This document shows, piece by piece, positions 33,703 to 43,538 of a DNA stretch of 54,760 bases. The notes beneath the pieces are model-generated. The model did not search any database. It saw only the letters and a list, made by a program, of their open reading frames with translations, and was not told where the DNA came from. Both the position numbers and the translations under genes were made by a program. The stretch's first letter is position 1. Each line of letters begins with the position of its first letter. Source of the DNA: JAWCNN01 sp038848005 (lineage in GTDB: Archaea; Thermoproteota; Bathyarchaeia; Bathyarchaeales; Bathycorpusculaceae); contig JAWCNZ010000007.1 in the NCBI GenBank assembly GCA_038848005.1, positions 1-54,760 of the forward strand, read 5' to 3'.

Positions 33703-34861
33703 GCCAGTTACACCTCACATCATAACCTGCATTAAGCCTTTCATGGTTAACAGTTTTCTGCGATGTCATGCTTGAAACCAAAAACGGAATCATAAACAAC
33801 GAAAAAACTCCTGAAAGCATAAAGTATGTTGGGTAATTCCCAACGGAAATGAAAAGGTGTGCTGATGCAAGATTTATTAATCTTCCAATCATTAAACCAA
33901 CTTCCATCACAACTAAAATGCTTGCGTAATACTCTTTGAGAAAGTAGTCTCCATAATAGGCAAACCACGAAAACGAGAAGGCGCCAGCCAAACCAGAAAG
34001 CAGAGACAAGGCGACTATCTCATACATTGTTGATGTAAAGGCTAAAGCAAAATACCAAAGAAAGTAAAGCGCCGAGCTTACAATGGCAAATTCGACACGT
34101 TTTCCTTTAATGTCTGAAAGCCAATTAACAAAAAATGTTATAGCTGAAACCAAAATGGAGCTGAAAGTAAAAACCAAACCCATATTCAAAATGCTTCCTT
34201 CCGAAATTTTATGAACAAACAAGGGATAAACAAGCCAATAAGAAGAATCAATCAGCCCAGTAACTATAAAAGTTGCAAAGAAAGTGACAAACATTTTATC
34301 TTTTGGAATATGAATTTCATGAGTTTCAGCTTCAACTTTTATACGTGTGGACAAAACAAAAACTGAAAGGTACATGAAAACAGACAAAACGAAAAGCGCC
34401 GAGAAACCAAAACTTTCAATAATGAAACCGCCGACCGCTGGGCTTAAAGCGCCCGAAACCGACGGGACAATCATGGAGAAAAAACTTACAGTTCTAGCTC
34501 TAACTTTCGACTCGCTAAACCTAAACTGAAGGAGATTAAAAGAAGGCCAAAAAGTGGCGATACTTAAACCATAGGTCAACCCCAAAACTGCAGGCTCTTT
34601 AACATAAATTAAAGTTACATAAAATAACATAGTTAGAAGTATTCCTAGGCTTATTATACGCTCAAAATTTTTGAAAAGCTTCAACAAAACAACAGGCAAC
34701 AAGCCCACAACAACAAACATCAAAGACATTATTTGGACTATCTGAGTCAAGCTTAGACCTGACTCTTTAAAGTAAATTGGAAGGAACATCCCAGAAAGAT
34801 TACTTGTAAAGAAATAAATTATAGAAACTATTGTTAAAGTTTTCAATTGCGCAGTTTGCAT
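33695..34861 (-). CDS. Major facilitator superfamily transporter
   Basis: The 388-residue protein has about 12 hydrophobic helices in two sets of six, with a FNLLQFRFSESKVRART cytoplasmic loop after helix 4 and FFVNWLSDIKGKRVEF between helices 8 and 9, as in MFS permeases. Substrate cannot be read. Its 3' end overlaps the small gene 33448-33702. No regulator is adjacent. Confidence 0.85.
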   Translation of the reverse strand: MQTAQLKTLTIVSIIYFFTSNLSGMFLPIYFKESGLSLTQIVQIMSLMFVVVGLLPVVLLKLFKNFERIISLGILLTMLFYVTLIYVKEPAVLGLTYGLSIATFWPSFNLLQFRFSESKVRARTVSFFSMIVPSVSGALSPAVGGFIIESFGFSALFVLSVFMYLSVFVLSTRIKVEAETHEIHIPKDKMFVTFFATFIVTGLIDSSYWLVYPLFVHKISEGSILNMGLVFTFSSILVSAITFFVNWLSDIKGKRVEFAIVSSALYFLWYFALAFTSTMYEIVALSLLSGLAGAFSFSWFAYYGDYFLKEYYASILVVMEVGLMIGRLINLASAHLFISVGNYPTYFMLSGVFSLFMIPFLVSSMTSQKTVNHERLNAGYDVRCNWLG

Positions 34862-34909
34862 CCTGAATCACCAAAAGTAATAAGTAAAAGTGCATGTCCA
34901 TTTAAAAGT

Positions 34910-36118
34910 CTAATATGTTCGGATTTTTCCTTGAGCTAAATCCATACAGAACTTGTCTATGTTTTCAAGTTCATAATCCAACACATCGCCTATTTCATTT
35001 CTAACCTTTTCCAAGGAGTTGTTACCCTTCATTACAACTTGGGCTGCTGCCACTTCTGGCTGGTCAATGGGCTTACCAATTTTGCTTAACAGCCACACAT
35101 AAACTTCTTCAACTTCGGGCACCTCTTCATAAACATGCTGGGCTATTTTGAATGTTAATACATTGTAGATTTTGCCAACGTGGCTCACGGGGTTTTTGCC
35201 TGCCGCAGCTTCTGAACAGAAAGGTCTGTTTAGGGATATTAACCCGTTTACACGGTTTCCCCTTCCAACCTGCCCCGAATCACCGCTGTCTGCACTTGTG
35301 CCTAAAACGGTTAGATAAACGCCTCCTAAACCCCTTCCACGCACGTCCAAAGTGTTTAATTGCACGTTAACTTCCTCGAAGTCGGTGTTTGCCATCACAA
35401 ACTTTTTTATTTCTTCAAGGATTTTCGCTTTCTTTTCAAAGTAGTCTTCTTCGCTGTTTATAAAACGGTCAACGAAAGCCATTGAAATTGTCAGGTTTAA
35501 GCGGTTGTTGGTTCTGAAACCCATGACTTTTATATCTTCGCCTGACTCTGGAAAACGCTGCTTGAACTCTTTCGAGTTTAGAAACCTTTCAGTTTCGAGA
35601 ACAGCCTTCTCCGTTCTGGTCATAGGCGCATAGCCAACAGCAGCCGAAGTGTCATTTGCCCCTAAAACCTTGCCTTTCCGCTTGAAAATGTCCACAAGCC
35701 CCACAGAGCCTGGTTTAAGCTCCACCTGGTATTTAACGTGTTTTTCAGGGTCTACAAAACGCATGTTTCGCCTAAACCATTCTTTGGCAACGTTTACAGC
35801 TATTTCGTTAACGTCTATTATTGTGCCATTAAATTCTGATGTGGCTCTGTCACCGAAAACGAAAAGCATTGGCTGTTTCAGTGTGCCTCCGCCAAAGCGG
35901 GGTTCGGATTCGCCAGCCACAAGCAACGATTTATCCACATTGTGATGCAGTATTGAACCAGTCCTTTCAAGGTATTCTTGGCTTAGCCTCACCGAAATGG
36001 CGTCCATCACCGCATCGCATATATAATCTGGATGCCCCAACCCCTTCCTTTCCACGATTTCTATACGTTGTTTTTCAAGGGGCATTTGTTTTAAATCTTC
36101 AACAATTATGTTTCGCAT
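34910..36118 (-). CDS. mat: S-adenosylmethionine synthetase, archaeal type
   Basis: Archaeal MAT makes S-adenosylmethionine from methionine and ATP. The sequence shows IVERKGLGHPDYICDAVMD at the start, the GGGTLKQPMLFVFGD region, LGANDTSAAVGYAP and the loop GDSGQVGRGNRVNGLIS with AAGKNPVSHVGK. This is the archaeal class, distinct from bacterial MetK. The ATG at 36118 gives the conserved MRNIIVEDL N-terminus. It supplies the cofactor used by the several radical SAM enzymes and methyltransferases in the window. Confidence 0.95.
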   Translation of the reverse strand: MRNIIVEDLKQMPLEKQRIEIVERKGLGHPDYICDAVMDAISVRLSQEYLERTGSILHHNVDKSLLVAGESEPRFGGGTLKQPMLFVFGDRATSEFNGTIIDVNEIAVNVAKEWFRRNMRFVDPEKHVKYQVELKPGSVGLVDIFKRKGKVLGANDTSAAVGYAPMTRTEKAVLETERFLNSKEFKQRFPESGEDIKVMGFRTNNRLNLTISMAFVDRFINSEEDYFEKKAKILEEIKKFVMANTDFEEVNVQLNTLDVRGRGLGGVYLTVLGTSADSGDSGQVGRGNRVNGLISLNRPFCSEAAAGKNPVSHVGKIYNVLTFKIAQHVYEEVPEVEEVYVWLLSKIGKPIDQPEVAAAQVVMKGNNSLEKVRNEIGDVLDYELENIDKFCMDLAQGKIRTY

Positions 36119-36160
36119 GGCAAACCTTTCCACTTTAGAGGTTTAACACATGCAACCCAT

Positions 36161-36168
36161 AAATAATA
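36161..36168 (+). promoter_or_regulatory. AT-rich promoter between mat and the DHH gene
   Basis: CATAAATAATATTT in the 80-base divergent gap reads as a TATA-like box on the plus strand. It would place the transcript start near 36191, ten bases before the ATG at 36201. An opposite-strand reading could serve mat. Confidence 0.4.
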
Positions 36169-36200
36169 TTTTTGCTGTCATTAAATTTGGGTTGCCGTGC

Positions 36201-37370
36201 ATGTCGCTTGAAAGTTTTAAAGCGAAGGCAAACCGAGCCATTGATGAGTTAAGGGCTTTAAAGCCAAAAGAAGCATTGATAATACACCATGACGATGCGG
36301 ATGGACTGTGTTCGGCGGCGATAACGAAAAAAGCTTTGGAAAGGGAAGGAATAAAACCCAAAACATTCTGCCTAGAAAAAGTTTACAGCGAAGTCGTCGA
36401 AGACATACACGCAAAAACTGGACAAACAATTTTTTACGTTGACATAGGCTCGGCGCATGCGGACATGCTGTCAAAATACAATCAAGGCAGAAACTTAACA
36501 ATAATATTGGATCATCACGACCCAAAACCATCCACAGACCCGAAAGTTTTGGATTTAAACCTTGAAAACTTCGGGTTTAAAGGCGAAACAGACTTTTCTG
36601 GGGCTACATGCTGTTATCTTTTCGCAAAAGCTTTAGGCGAAGCCAACGTGGACTTGGCTTATTTAGCCTTAATTGGAAGTTGCGAAATTCCAGACGGCTT
36701 TTTAGGAATAAACAAACTGGTTTTGGAAGAAACCGTCAAAAACGGAATAGTCCAGCAGAAGGGCAAAAGCTTTGAAATAGTCAAGTTTAAAACACGTTTG
36801 GACACTTTTTTCGCTAAACTGCAAATTTTGGGCGCTGTGGGCTATTATGAGGGCGGTCCAGAAATCGGCGTGAACGCTTGCCTTGAAGGGCTAAGCAAGG
36901 AAGCTGCAGAAAAAATTGATGTTCTAGAAAAAAGGCGGAAAGAGGCGAACCGCCGCCTTTTGGGGAGACTTTACCGTGAAAGACTGCGGGAAACAGCGCA
37001 CATTCAATGGTTCGACGCTGGAAATGCCTATGCTGGAATGGGGACAAAAGTGATTGGGCAATTCTGCTCTTTTCTGGCTTACCAAACACGGCTGATAAAG
37101 CCAAACAAATACATCGTGGGATTCGTGGATGTGCCGATGGAAATTCCAGGCTGGGGAAAACTAAGCACAGAATACGTTAAGGCTTCCGTTAGAGCGCCGA
37201 AAACCATGCAACCGCTTATTGACAAGGGCGAGTTGCCCGGAGCCGCAAACCTGCTGGAAAAGGCTTGTGGCGAGTTCGGAGTGGCTGATGGACATCAATA
37301 CGCCGCAAACGTAATAGTGCCAATGGATAAAAAAGAGACGCTAATAGAAAACGCCGAAAAAATACTTTAG
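36201..37370 (+). CDS. DHH-family phosphoesterase (RecJ-like)
   Basis: The protein carries HHDDADGLCSA and the family-defining LDHHDPKPS, with a third metal motif around DIGSAHADM. The C-terminal half ends in a DHHA1-type ADGHQYAANVIVP. Archaeal members include GAN/RecJ-like nucleases that bind GINS and others that act on short RNA or cyclic dinucleotides; this one is not assigned further. The ATG at 36201 is preferred because the promoter lies over the longer N-terminus beginning at 36150. The gene is divergent from mat. Confidence 0.85.
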   Translation: MSLESFKAKANRAIDELRALKPKEALIIHHDDADGLCSAAITKKALEREGIKPKTFCLEKVYSEVVEDIHAKTGQTIFYVDIGSAHADMLSKYNQGRNLTIILDHHDPKPSTDPKVLDLNLENFGFKGETDFSGATCCYLFAKALGEANVDLAYLALIGSCEIPDGFLGINKLVLEETVKNGIVQQKGKSFEIVKFKTRLDTFFAKLQILGAVGYYEGGPEIGVNACLEGLSKEAAEKIDVLEKRRKEANRRLLGRLYRERLRETAHIQWFDAGNAYAGMGTKVIGQFCSFLAYQTRLIKPNKYIVGFVDVPMEIPGWGKLSTEYVKASVRAPKTMQPLIDKGELPGAANLLEKACGEFGVADGHQYAANVIVPMDKKETLIENAEKIL

Positions 37371-37414
37371 CCCTTTCAACCATTTTGCCTGCGTTTTCTT
37401 TAGTTTAGTGTTTT

Positions 37415-38794
37415 CTAAAATCCTGTTTTTATTGGGTTGCGTGGTTTTATTATTTCTCTTAGGAGCACGGTTGCGTATGAACCTCTATGCAGTGTGAAGC
37501 TTATTTTTGCTTTGTTTTTGTTTGAGTTGGCTTCGTCATCGGAAACCTCTTTTAGTTGGAAATTGCCTATTGGCGCCAGGGCGGTTCGCAGTTCGCCTTT
37601 AGAGCTTATTTCTGGCATAAACGGTATTTTGAAGTTTTCTGGTGTTATGCCTTCCTCCGCTAGTATTTGTTTTTCAATTTCTCCTTGAACGCCTTGGGAT
37701 GGTTTCTGCCTAAAGCCTATCAGCGGAAGGGCTAAACGCGTTTTTCCAGCTTTTATGGCTTCGTTAATTTCTTTAAGCGTTTCAGTTTGTACGATACGGC
37801 GCATGCTCGGCATGGGCAAGCCGTTACGTTGCACGTTTACAACGTAATCGCCAACTTCCACTCGGTTCAGCGGAATGCCGTTGGCTAATCTTTTGCTAAG
37901 AAACTTGTTGAAGAGGTAGGATTGATAGGCTTGGGGAAAAAGCCTTTGCAGTTTATCTGGCAATTTTTTGAATGCACCAGCGAAATCTTCTGGTTTTTGG
38001 GTTAAATGCTTAAGCATTAGTCTTTCATAGCGCAGTTGTTTTGGAAAATTTTTCAAGGCTTGTTTGAAGTTTTGGGTTTTCCACAGTTGCCGGCGGGCTT
38101 GTCTCGACTTTGGGTTTTCATGTGGGCTTGGTTTCGCCAAGAAAAGCATAACAGCCTTCTTTAAGTTTCCTTGCACAAGCGCTTTTCCAACCAAATGCGT
38201 TATTGGACGGGTTAAACCGAAACGTTGATGCCCAAAAAAATTTGGCATTCCGCCCAACGTTTCAAGTTCTCGGACTGTTCGAGTTATCCGCTTTTTTATT
38301 GCAGATTTCGAGTGGCTTATGGCTCTGATGGTGATTTGGAAACTGTTTCCAAAAAGGTAATAGGGCGAAAGCCTTTCACGGCAATACCCCAACGGGCGGA
38401 TTTCTATATCCTTAACATTAACTTTTTTGACTGTTTCGACTGTTGCGCCTTCAATTGTGATGTGTTGGGCTGTTAGGGCTTTTGCATCCTTTATTCCAGC
38501 AACATCAATTTTTTCGGGGTTTAAGCCTAACCGCTCAGCAACAGCCCTCAAAGCCAAAAAAATATCCCAGTTACGCTTAACCAAAACACACAATAGAAAA
38601 CGGTTCTCCACAGACGCAGAACGCAAAACCCTACACTCCGTTTCAACTGGGTTTATTTCCGCTTTTGAACCGTCAACGAGGATTTCCTCAACAACAAAGT
38701 CATCCGCAAACTGTCGAATAACCCCGCCGATGCCAAGTGATTTTGTGGCGTAAACATCCAAGCCAATGAGCTTCTCCAACCTAGAAACAAACAC
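37415..38794 (-). CDS. truD: tRNA pseudouridine(13) synthase TruD
   Basis: TruD makes pseudouridine at position 13 of tRNA. The catalytic Asp103 is in AGIKDAKALTAQ; MPNFFGHQRFGLTRPITH and QAYQSYLFNKFLSKRL are family blocks. The 459-residue length fits the archaeal Pus7-type protein with its insertion domain. It ends the pth2-truD pair: pth2 lies 15 bases upstream on the same strand. Confidence 0.94.
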   Translation of the reverse strand: MFVSRLEKLIGLDVYATKSLGIGGVIRQFADDFVVEEILVDGSKAEINPVETECRVLRSASVENRFLLCVLVKRNWDIFLALRAVAERLGLNPEKIDVAGIKDAKALTAQHITIEGATVETVKKVNVKDIEIRPLGYCRERLSPYYLFGNSFQITIRAISHSKSAIKKRITRTVRELETLGGMPNFFGHQRFGLTRPITHLVGKALVQGNLKKAVMLFLAKPSPHENPKSRQARRQLWKTQNFKQALKNFPKQLRYERLMLKHLTQKPEDFAGAFKKLPDKLQRLFPQAYQSYLFNKFLSKRLANGIPLNRVEVGDYVVNVQRNGLPMPSMRRIVQTETLKEINEAIKAGKTRLALPLIGFRQKPSQGVQGEIEKQILAEEGITPENFKIPFMPEISSKGELRTALAPIGNFQLKEVSDDEANSNKNKAKISFTLHRGSYATVLLREIIKPRNPIKTGF

Positions 38795-38809
38795 GTTTAA
38801 ACCTCTTCC

Positions 38810-39187
38810 CTATAAGAGGGGAAGTTTACCAGTCAATTTATCAACAACCTCGGAAGGCGCTGGACCAATCCCCAAACATGTTATTGTTCCAGGCGGAACT
38901 TCAGTTAATCCCCTATCCACTATTAAGGCGTATGGCAAACCCAAACTTTTCGCTTGCTTTTCCAACTTCAAAATTTCCTTTTCGCTTTTCACTTTCACAG
39001 CAATTTTACATTGCCCTTCGCTTATCCAAGCTTTCCACCATGCCCTACGATTTTTGCGGGCTTCTTCCGCAGCTGAAACCGCAGCATGTCCAGACTGAGC
39101 TGCAATTTTACCCTTGCTCAACTTTAAATCTGAACGAAAAACAATAACCTGCTTATAATGAAATTCAGACATGCACAGTTCAACCAT
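38810..39187 (-). CDS. pth2: Peptidyl-tRNA hydrolase 2
   Basis: Pth2 releases peptides from stalled peptidyl-tRNA. The sequence has YKQVIVFRSDLKLSKGKIAA, QSGHAAVSAAEEA and the C-terminal DRGLTEVPPGTITCLGIGPA, all standard for the archaeal/eukaryal type. The ATG at 39187 is kept because a TTAAAA stretch about 30 bases upstream would allow a leaderless message; an ATG at 39172 is also possible. Co-directional with truD. Confidence 0.93.
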   Translation of the reverse strand: MVELCMSEFHYKQVIVFRSDLKLSKGKIAAQSGHAAVSAAEEARKNRRAWWKAWISEGQCKIAVKVKSEKEILKLEKQAKSLGLPYALIVDRGLTEVPPGTITCLGIGPAPSEVVDKLTGKLPLL

Positions 39188-39213
39188 TCATTACTTTGTT
39201 GTTGTCAAAGGTT

Positions 39214-40437
39214 TTAAGGATTTGCAGAAATGTAAAGGAAAAAGGAATAGAGAATGGCTGGCAACATCTTTGGATTTCGCAGAAGTTTCAATAGGGTTTT
39301 TCCTTGAAAGTCTATTTCATCAACCCCGTGCAGAGCCTCGTTCAAGTTTAATCTTTTACATAGGCGAATGACCTCGTCAAGTTTCTCGTCTGAAATGCCG
39401 TCAAGCATTTTCCTAATTCTAAGCATAACCTTCACGTCAAAACCATAGTTTATTCGGCAACGTTTCTGGTACAAGCCTAAAAACGCCGAGGAAAAATCGT
39501 TTTTCTGCAAAGCCTCAAATACAACTTCAGCCGCCACTCTTGCGCATGACAAACCAAAAATTACGCCGCCGCCTGTTGTGGGTTTAACCTGCGAGGCAAC
39601 GTCGCCAACAGCCAAAAAACCGTTTGCATAAGCCTTTGGAATGGGTCCGCCCAAAGGTATGGGATGAAAAGCCATCCGCAATATTTTTGCTTTGCAAAGT
39701 TTCTTTGAAGCTACTGGATGTTTAAACATAAACCTTCTTAAAAGTTCTTTTGGGTTTCCATTTTTTGCAGCTAATCCAACTTTGGCTTTGCCTTCGCCTT
39801 TCGGAATGAGCCAAGCGTAAAAACCCGGCGCATAGCTTCTGCCGAGAAAAACTTCAACAAAGTCTTCTTCCACATCCTTAACATTTTCAATTTCTGCATG
39901 CACGCCATTAACAAGCGTTGAAGGATTAAGCGAAGACAAACCAGCCATCCTCAAAATTCTTGAGGAAACACCTTCAGCGTCTATAACGATTTTGGCGTGA
40001 AACTGCACCTTTTCTCCGTGCTGCTGGATGCGCGCTCCCTTAACAAAATCATGCTCAATAATAAGCGATTCAACAAGCGAATTCGAATAGTGTTTAGCTC
40101 CATGTTTCATTGCCATTCCTGCAACATACTTATCAAAAAGAATACGGTTAACGGTGCATGTTAGTGGCGAAGAAAAGCAAACTGGAAATTCAGTGTTTTT
40201 TGGCGAGTGAAAAATAACCCCATAAAAAGTGTTTTCGATGATTTCCGCTGGAAGCGGATGCAACCCTAAATTTTTTAGGCCTTTAATGCTTAAATGTCCA
40301 GGACAGTGAGAAGGCACGCCGACTTCGCTGTGTTCTTCGAAAACTTCCACTTGAACGCCATTTTTTGCAAGGTTTAAAGCCGTGAAGAAACCGCAGGGTC
40401 CGCCTCCAACAACTATTACTTGTGAACGTTTTTCCAT
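39214..40437 (-). CDS. Geranylgeranyl reductase family flavoprotein
   Basis: The FAD-binding GGGPCGFFTALNLAKNG starts a flavoprotein whose later AVGDVASQVKPTTGGGVIFG is typical of geranylgeranyl reductases, which saturate the isoprenoid chains of archaeal lipids. VGVPSHCPGHLS fits the cysteine region of the family. The ATG at 40437 leaves a 19-base gap to the upstream winged-helix gene; the GTG at 40488 would overlap it. Specific substrate (lipid or quinone side chain) is not determined. Confidence 0.87.
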   Translation of the reverse strand: MEKRSQVIVVGGGPCGFFTALNLAKNGVQVEVFEEHSEVGVPSHCPGHLSIKGLKNLGLHPLPAEIIENTFYGVIFHSPKNTEFPVCFSSPLTCTVNRILFDKYVAGMAMKHGAKHYSNSLVESLIIEHDFVKGARIQQHGEKVQFHAKIVIDAEGVSSRILRMAGLSSLNPSTLVNGVHAEIENVKDVEEDFVEVFLGRSYAPGFYAWLIPKGEGKAKVGLAAKNGNPKELLRRFMFKHPVASKKLCKAKILRMAFHPIPLGGPIPKAYANGFLAVGDVASQVKPTTGGGVIFGLSCARVAAEVVFEALQKNDFSSAFLGLYQKRCRINYGFDVKVMLRIRKMLDGISDEKLDEVIRLCKRLNLNEALHGVDEIDFQGKTLLKLLRNPKMLPAILYSFFLYISANP

Positions 40438-40456
40438 GCGATATACACTGAAATGT

Positions 40457-40684
40457 TTAAATTGCAAGTTCAACTCGTCTTTTGCCACGAGTCATGGAGG
40501 TTGTGCGTATTTTTCCGCTGATTTCTAACCGCATTAGAAGCTGATTGAAATCTTTAAAGCCTAAATCCTTAAATTCTTCATTTAACGCTTCAAAAAGTTC
40601 AGTGTCTGTCATTGCGCCTTTCTTTTTCAAAATCTCCATAAGCACGTAATAGGCGGGATGGGTTTTCCAAGTTTTAACTGGCAA
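40457..40684 (-). CDS. Small winged-helix-like protein
   Basis: A 75-residue protein of one helix-turn-helix fold: ILKKKGAMTDTELFEALNEEF, then FKDFNQLLMRLEISGKI and a basic wing (TTSMTRGKRRVELAI). It lies 12 bases downstream of cdc48 and 19 bases upstream of the geranylgeranyl reductase gene in the same direction, so it is probably part of that transcript. It may be a regulator or RNA-binding factor. Confidence 0.65.
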   Translation of the reverse strand: MPVKTWKTHPAYYVLMEILKKKGAMTDTELFEALNEEFKDLGFKDFNQLLMRLEISGKIRTTSMTRGKRRVELAI

Positions 40685-40696
40685 GCTGTTGCGCTC

Positions 40697-42868
40697 CTAA
40701 GCAACTGGCGTTGTTTGTTTCTGTACTTGGCGGACTTGCTGCATAAAGCTTTTGTACCATTTTTCCATGTCAGGCGTTATTGACGGACCAACTTTTTTCA
40801 GTGCTTCTTGAAAATCAGCCATGGTAACTTCCTTAGCGTTCATATCTCTCCTTAAAGCGTGCATAGCTGCTTCTCTGCAGAGCGCCTCTATATCCGCACC
40901 AGAATAATTCTTTGTTATGACAGCTAACTGTTCTAGGCTTACGTCTTTGGCTAACGGCATTTTTTTCGTGTGGATTTTGAAGATTTGAAGCCGAGTTTTC
41001 TCGTCGGGTTCTGGCACATATATCAGCCTATCAAACCTTCCAGGGCGAAGCACCGCAGAGTCAATAATGTCAGGTCTGTTTGTAGCTGCGATAACAACGA
41101 CGTCTTCTAAAGTTAAAATTCCATCCATTTCAGTTAGCAGTTGGCTAATTACACGTTCTGTTACGCCACTGTCCGCATAGCCCAAACCTCGACGAGGCAC
41201 AAGCGAATCTATCTCATCAAAGAATATAACTGCAGGCGCAGCCATACGGGCTTTTCTGAAAACTTCCCTTATGGCTTTTTCAGATTCGCCAACCCACTTT
41301 GAAAAAACCTCTGGACCCTTAATCGTTATGAAGTTGGCTTCGCTTTCAGTTGCAACAGCCCTAGCCAACAAAGTTTTGCCGCAACCAGGCGGACCATAAA
41401 GGAGTATGCCTTTCGGAGGATTTATGCCAAGCTTCTTGAAAACTTCCGGGTTCTTTAAAGGCCATTCTACAGCCTCTTTAAGTTCCTGTTTAACTTCTTC
41501 CAGTCCGCCTATGTCGTCCCAGTGGACTGTTGGCACTTCTATGTAGACTTCACGCATGGCTGTAGGCGTCACTTCTTTGTAGGCGTTTATGAAATCTTCC
41601 ATTTTCACTTCCATCTGCTCCAAAACCGACGGTGGTATGCGTTCTTCTTCAAGGTTTATTTGCGGCAAATATCTGCGCAGGGCTTTCATGGCTGTTTCTC
41701 TGCAAAGAGCCGCCAAATCTGCGCCAGTATAGCCATGCGTCATTTCAGCAAGCTTCTTAAGGTCAACGTCTTCGGCTAACGGCATGCCGCGAGTGTGAAT
41801 CTGCAAGATTTCGTATCTTCCACGCTTGTCTGGAACACCTATTTCGATTTCTCGGTCGAATCTGCCGGGTCTGCGAAGCGCTGGGTCAAGGGCGCCGGGT
41901 CTGTTGGTGGCGCCTATAACTATGACGTTTCCCCTTCCAGACAAACCGTCCATTAAGGCTAAGAGCTGCGCAACCACACGCCTTTCAACTTCGCCGGTAA
42001 CCTCCTCACGTTTCGGCGCTATGGCGTCAAGCTCATCAATGAATATTATGCTTGGAGCGTTCTGTTGGGCTTGCTGGAAAATTTCCCTAAGCCTAGCTTC
42101 AGACTCCCCATAAAACTTGCTCATTATTTCCGGACCATTTATCGAAAAGAAGTTTGCTTCAGCCTCGTTTGCAACAGCCCTAGCCAACAAAGTTTTGCCG
42201 CAACCAGGCGGGCCGTGAAGCAAAACTCCCTTTGGCGGTTCTATCCCAAGTCTTTGGAAAAGTTCCGGATGCCTCAATGGCAGTTCAACCATTTCGCGTA
42301 CTCTTTGAATTTCCTCTTGCAGTCCGCCTATGTCCTCGTATGTTGTCCGCGGCAGTCCTCTGCCTTCAGGCGCAGGCTCATTCAAAATTGTTAGACGTGT
42401 TTCAGCTGTAACCTTAACTATGCCGTGTGGACGGGTTTTCGTAACTGTGAATGGTATGGCGTGTCCAAGCATCATAACAAGTGTGGTGTCTCCCTCAACA
42501 AGGGTGCGTTCCATTAAACGGTTCTTAACAAAATTTGTAAAGTCTTCATCAACATTTAACCGCATATCCACGGGCGCCAAAGTCACACTTAAAGCAGTTT
42601 TAACTTTGGCTGGCCTCACAATTACATATTCGTTTATGGCTACTCCAGCATTTTTACGTGTAAAACCATCTATCCGTATAAAATCTCGATTTTGGTCTTC
42701 GCTGTAGGCAGGCCACGCAATAGCCGAAGTCGTCCGTTTACCAACTATTTCTATGACGTCTCCAGCGGATATGCCCAACCTTTCCATTGTTTTCTGGTCT
42801 ATGCGAGCTATGCCCCTTCCAACATCCCTTTGCCTTGCATCTCCAACACGTAATTGAACTTCACTCAA
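40697..42868 (-). CDS. cdc48: CDC48-type AAA ATPase (VCP/p97 homologue)
   Basis: The protein has the N-terminal double-psi barrel domain (LRVGDARQRDVGRGIARID), then two AAA modules, each with Walker A GPPGCGKT (about 219-226 and 490-500), Walker B (IIFIDELDAI and VIFFDEIDSL) and arginine-finger regions. It unfolds proteins, partly for the proteasome. The TTG at 42868 has GGGGTG six bases upstream and gives the usual MSEVQLRV start; a GTG at 42877 is the alternative. It ends in a Gln/Thr-rich tail without the eukaryotic HbYX-like end. Confidence 0.95.
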   Translation of the reverse strand: MSEVQLRVGDARQRDVGRGIARIDQKTMERLGISAGDVIEIVGKRTTSAIAWPAYSEDQNRDFIRIDGFTRKNAGVAINEYVIVRPAKVKTALSVTLAPVDMRLNVDEDFTNFVKNRLMERTLVEGDTTLVMMLGHAIPFTVTKTRPHGIVKVTAETRLTILNEPAPEGRGLPRTTYEDIGGLQEEIQRVREMVELPLRHPELFQRLGIEPPKGVLLHGPPGCGKTLLARAVANEAEANFFSINGPEIMSKFYGESEARLREIFQQAQQNAPSIIFIDELDAIAPKREEVTGEVERRVVAQLLALMDGLSGRGNVIVIGATNRPGALDPALRRPGRFDREIEIGVPDKRGRYEILQIHTRGMPLAEDVDLKKLAEMTHGYTGADLAALCRETAMKALRRYLPQINLEEERIPPSVLEQMEVKMEDFINAYKEVTPTAMREVYIEVPTVHWDDIGGLEEVKQELKEAVEWPLKNPEVFKKLGINPPKGILLYGPPGCGKTLLARAVATESEANFITIKGPEVFSKWVGESEKAIREVFRKARMAAPAVIFFDEIDSLVPRRGLGYADSGVTERVISQLLTEMDGILTLEDVVVIAATNRPDIIDSAVLRPGRFDRLIYVPEPDEKTRLQIFKIHTKKMPLAKDVSLEQLAVITKNYSGADIEALCREAAMHALRRDMNAKEVTMADFQEALKKVGPSITPDMEKWYKSFMQQVRQVQKQTTPVA

Positions 42869-42943
42869 ATAAAACACCCCATTATCAATACGCTTTAGAA
42901 CAGAGTTTCATTCCTATATAAACATTAAACTGTCTCATAATGA

Positions 42944-43219
42944 TTATGTGCTTGTTCTACGCACCATAAGTGTTTGCACTTGGCTTATTTCGCTTATTTC
43001 TTCCAATTTCTTTTCAACTTCTTCAAGGACGCCAGTCTTGTCCTCCGGAAACTTGAGCTGAACTAACAGGGCTTTGAGGCCGAAGGCTACAGGTTCTTCG
43101 CCGTATCCGTAGACAGAAGCAAACTCGGGTAAACAATTCTCAATTTTCTTTTTCAACTCGTCAAAGTTCTCAATAATATCTTTCGGAAATATTTTGTAGG
43201 TGATTACGACGTTACCCAT
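42944..43219 (-). CDS. ef1b: Elongation factor 1-beta
   Basis: aEF-1beta is the nucleotide exchange factor for aEF-1alpha. The 91-residue sequence has VVITYKIFPKDIIENFDELK, the central ASVYGYGEEPVAFGLKALLV and the QVQTLMVRR C-terminus. GAGAGG precedes the ATG. The small zinc protein just upstream (20-base gap) is its usual archaeal partner gene. Confidence 0.95.
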   Translation of the reverse strand: MGNVVITYKIFPKDIIENFDELKKKIENCLPEFASVYGYGEEPVAFGLKALLVQLKFPEDKTGVLEEVEKKLEEISEISQVQTLMVRRTST

Positions 43220-43239
43220 ATTTATCCTCTCTAATTATT

Positions 43240-43425
43240 TTACGGTCCAACGAAACCACACTTTGGACACTTATACGGACGACCAAACTTTCGGCATTTT
43301 CCACAACGCCTTATTAGGATTTCCCCGCAGTTTGGGCATAGGAATTTTGTGGCTTCTGCTCCAGGCGAAATTGGTTTGCCACAGCTTGTGCATGTTAGTA
43401 GAGTTAGGGATGCTGTTTTAGCCAT
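43240..43425 (-). CDS. Zinc-ribbon RNA-binding protein (HVO_2753-like)
   Basis: A 61-residue protein with four zinc knuckles: CTSCGKPI, CPNCGE, CGKCRKFG and CPKCGFVGP. It matches the archaeal HVO_2753/DUF1610 family of small two-zinc proteins. The ATG at 43425 has GAGG eight bases upstream and is preferred to earlier starts. It precedes ef1b as in many archaeal genomes. Confidence 0.88.
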   Translation of the reverse strand: MAKTASLTLLTCTSCGKPISPGAEATKFLCPNCGEILIRRCGKCRKFGRPYKCPKCGFVGP

Positions 43426-43538
43426 TCCATATTCCTCAAAGCGCATTTTTGTAATTGTCAAGCTTCCTTATATCTTCTATGTTTTAGGCTCGCAAATTTA
43501 TTATTAAAGTTTCCACATCTATATTTTGTGTGGTTGTT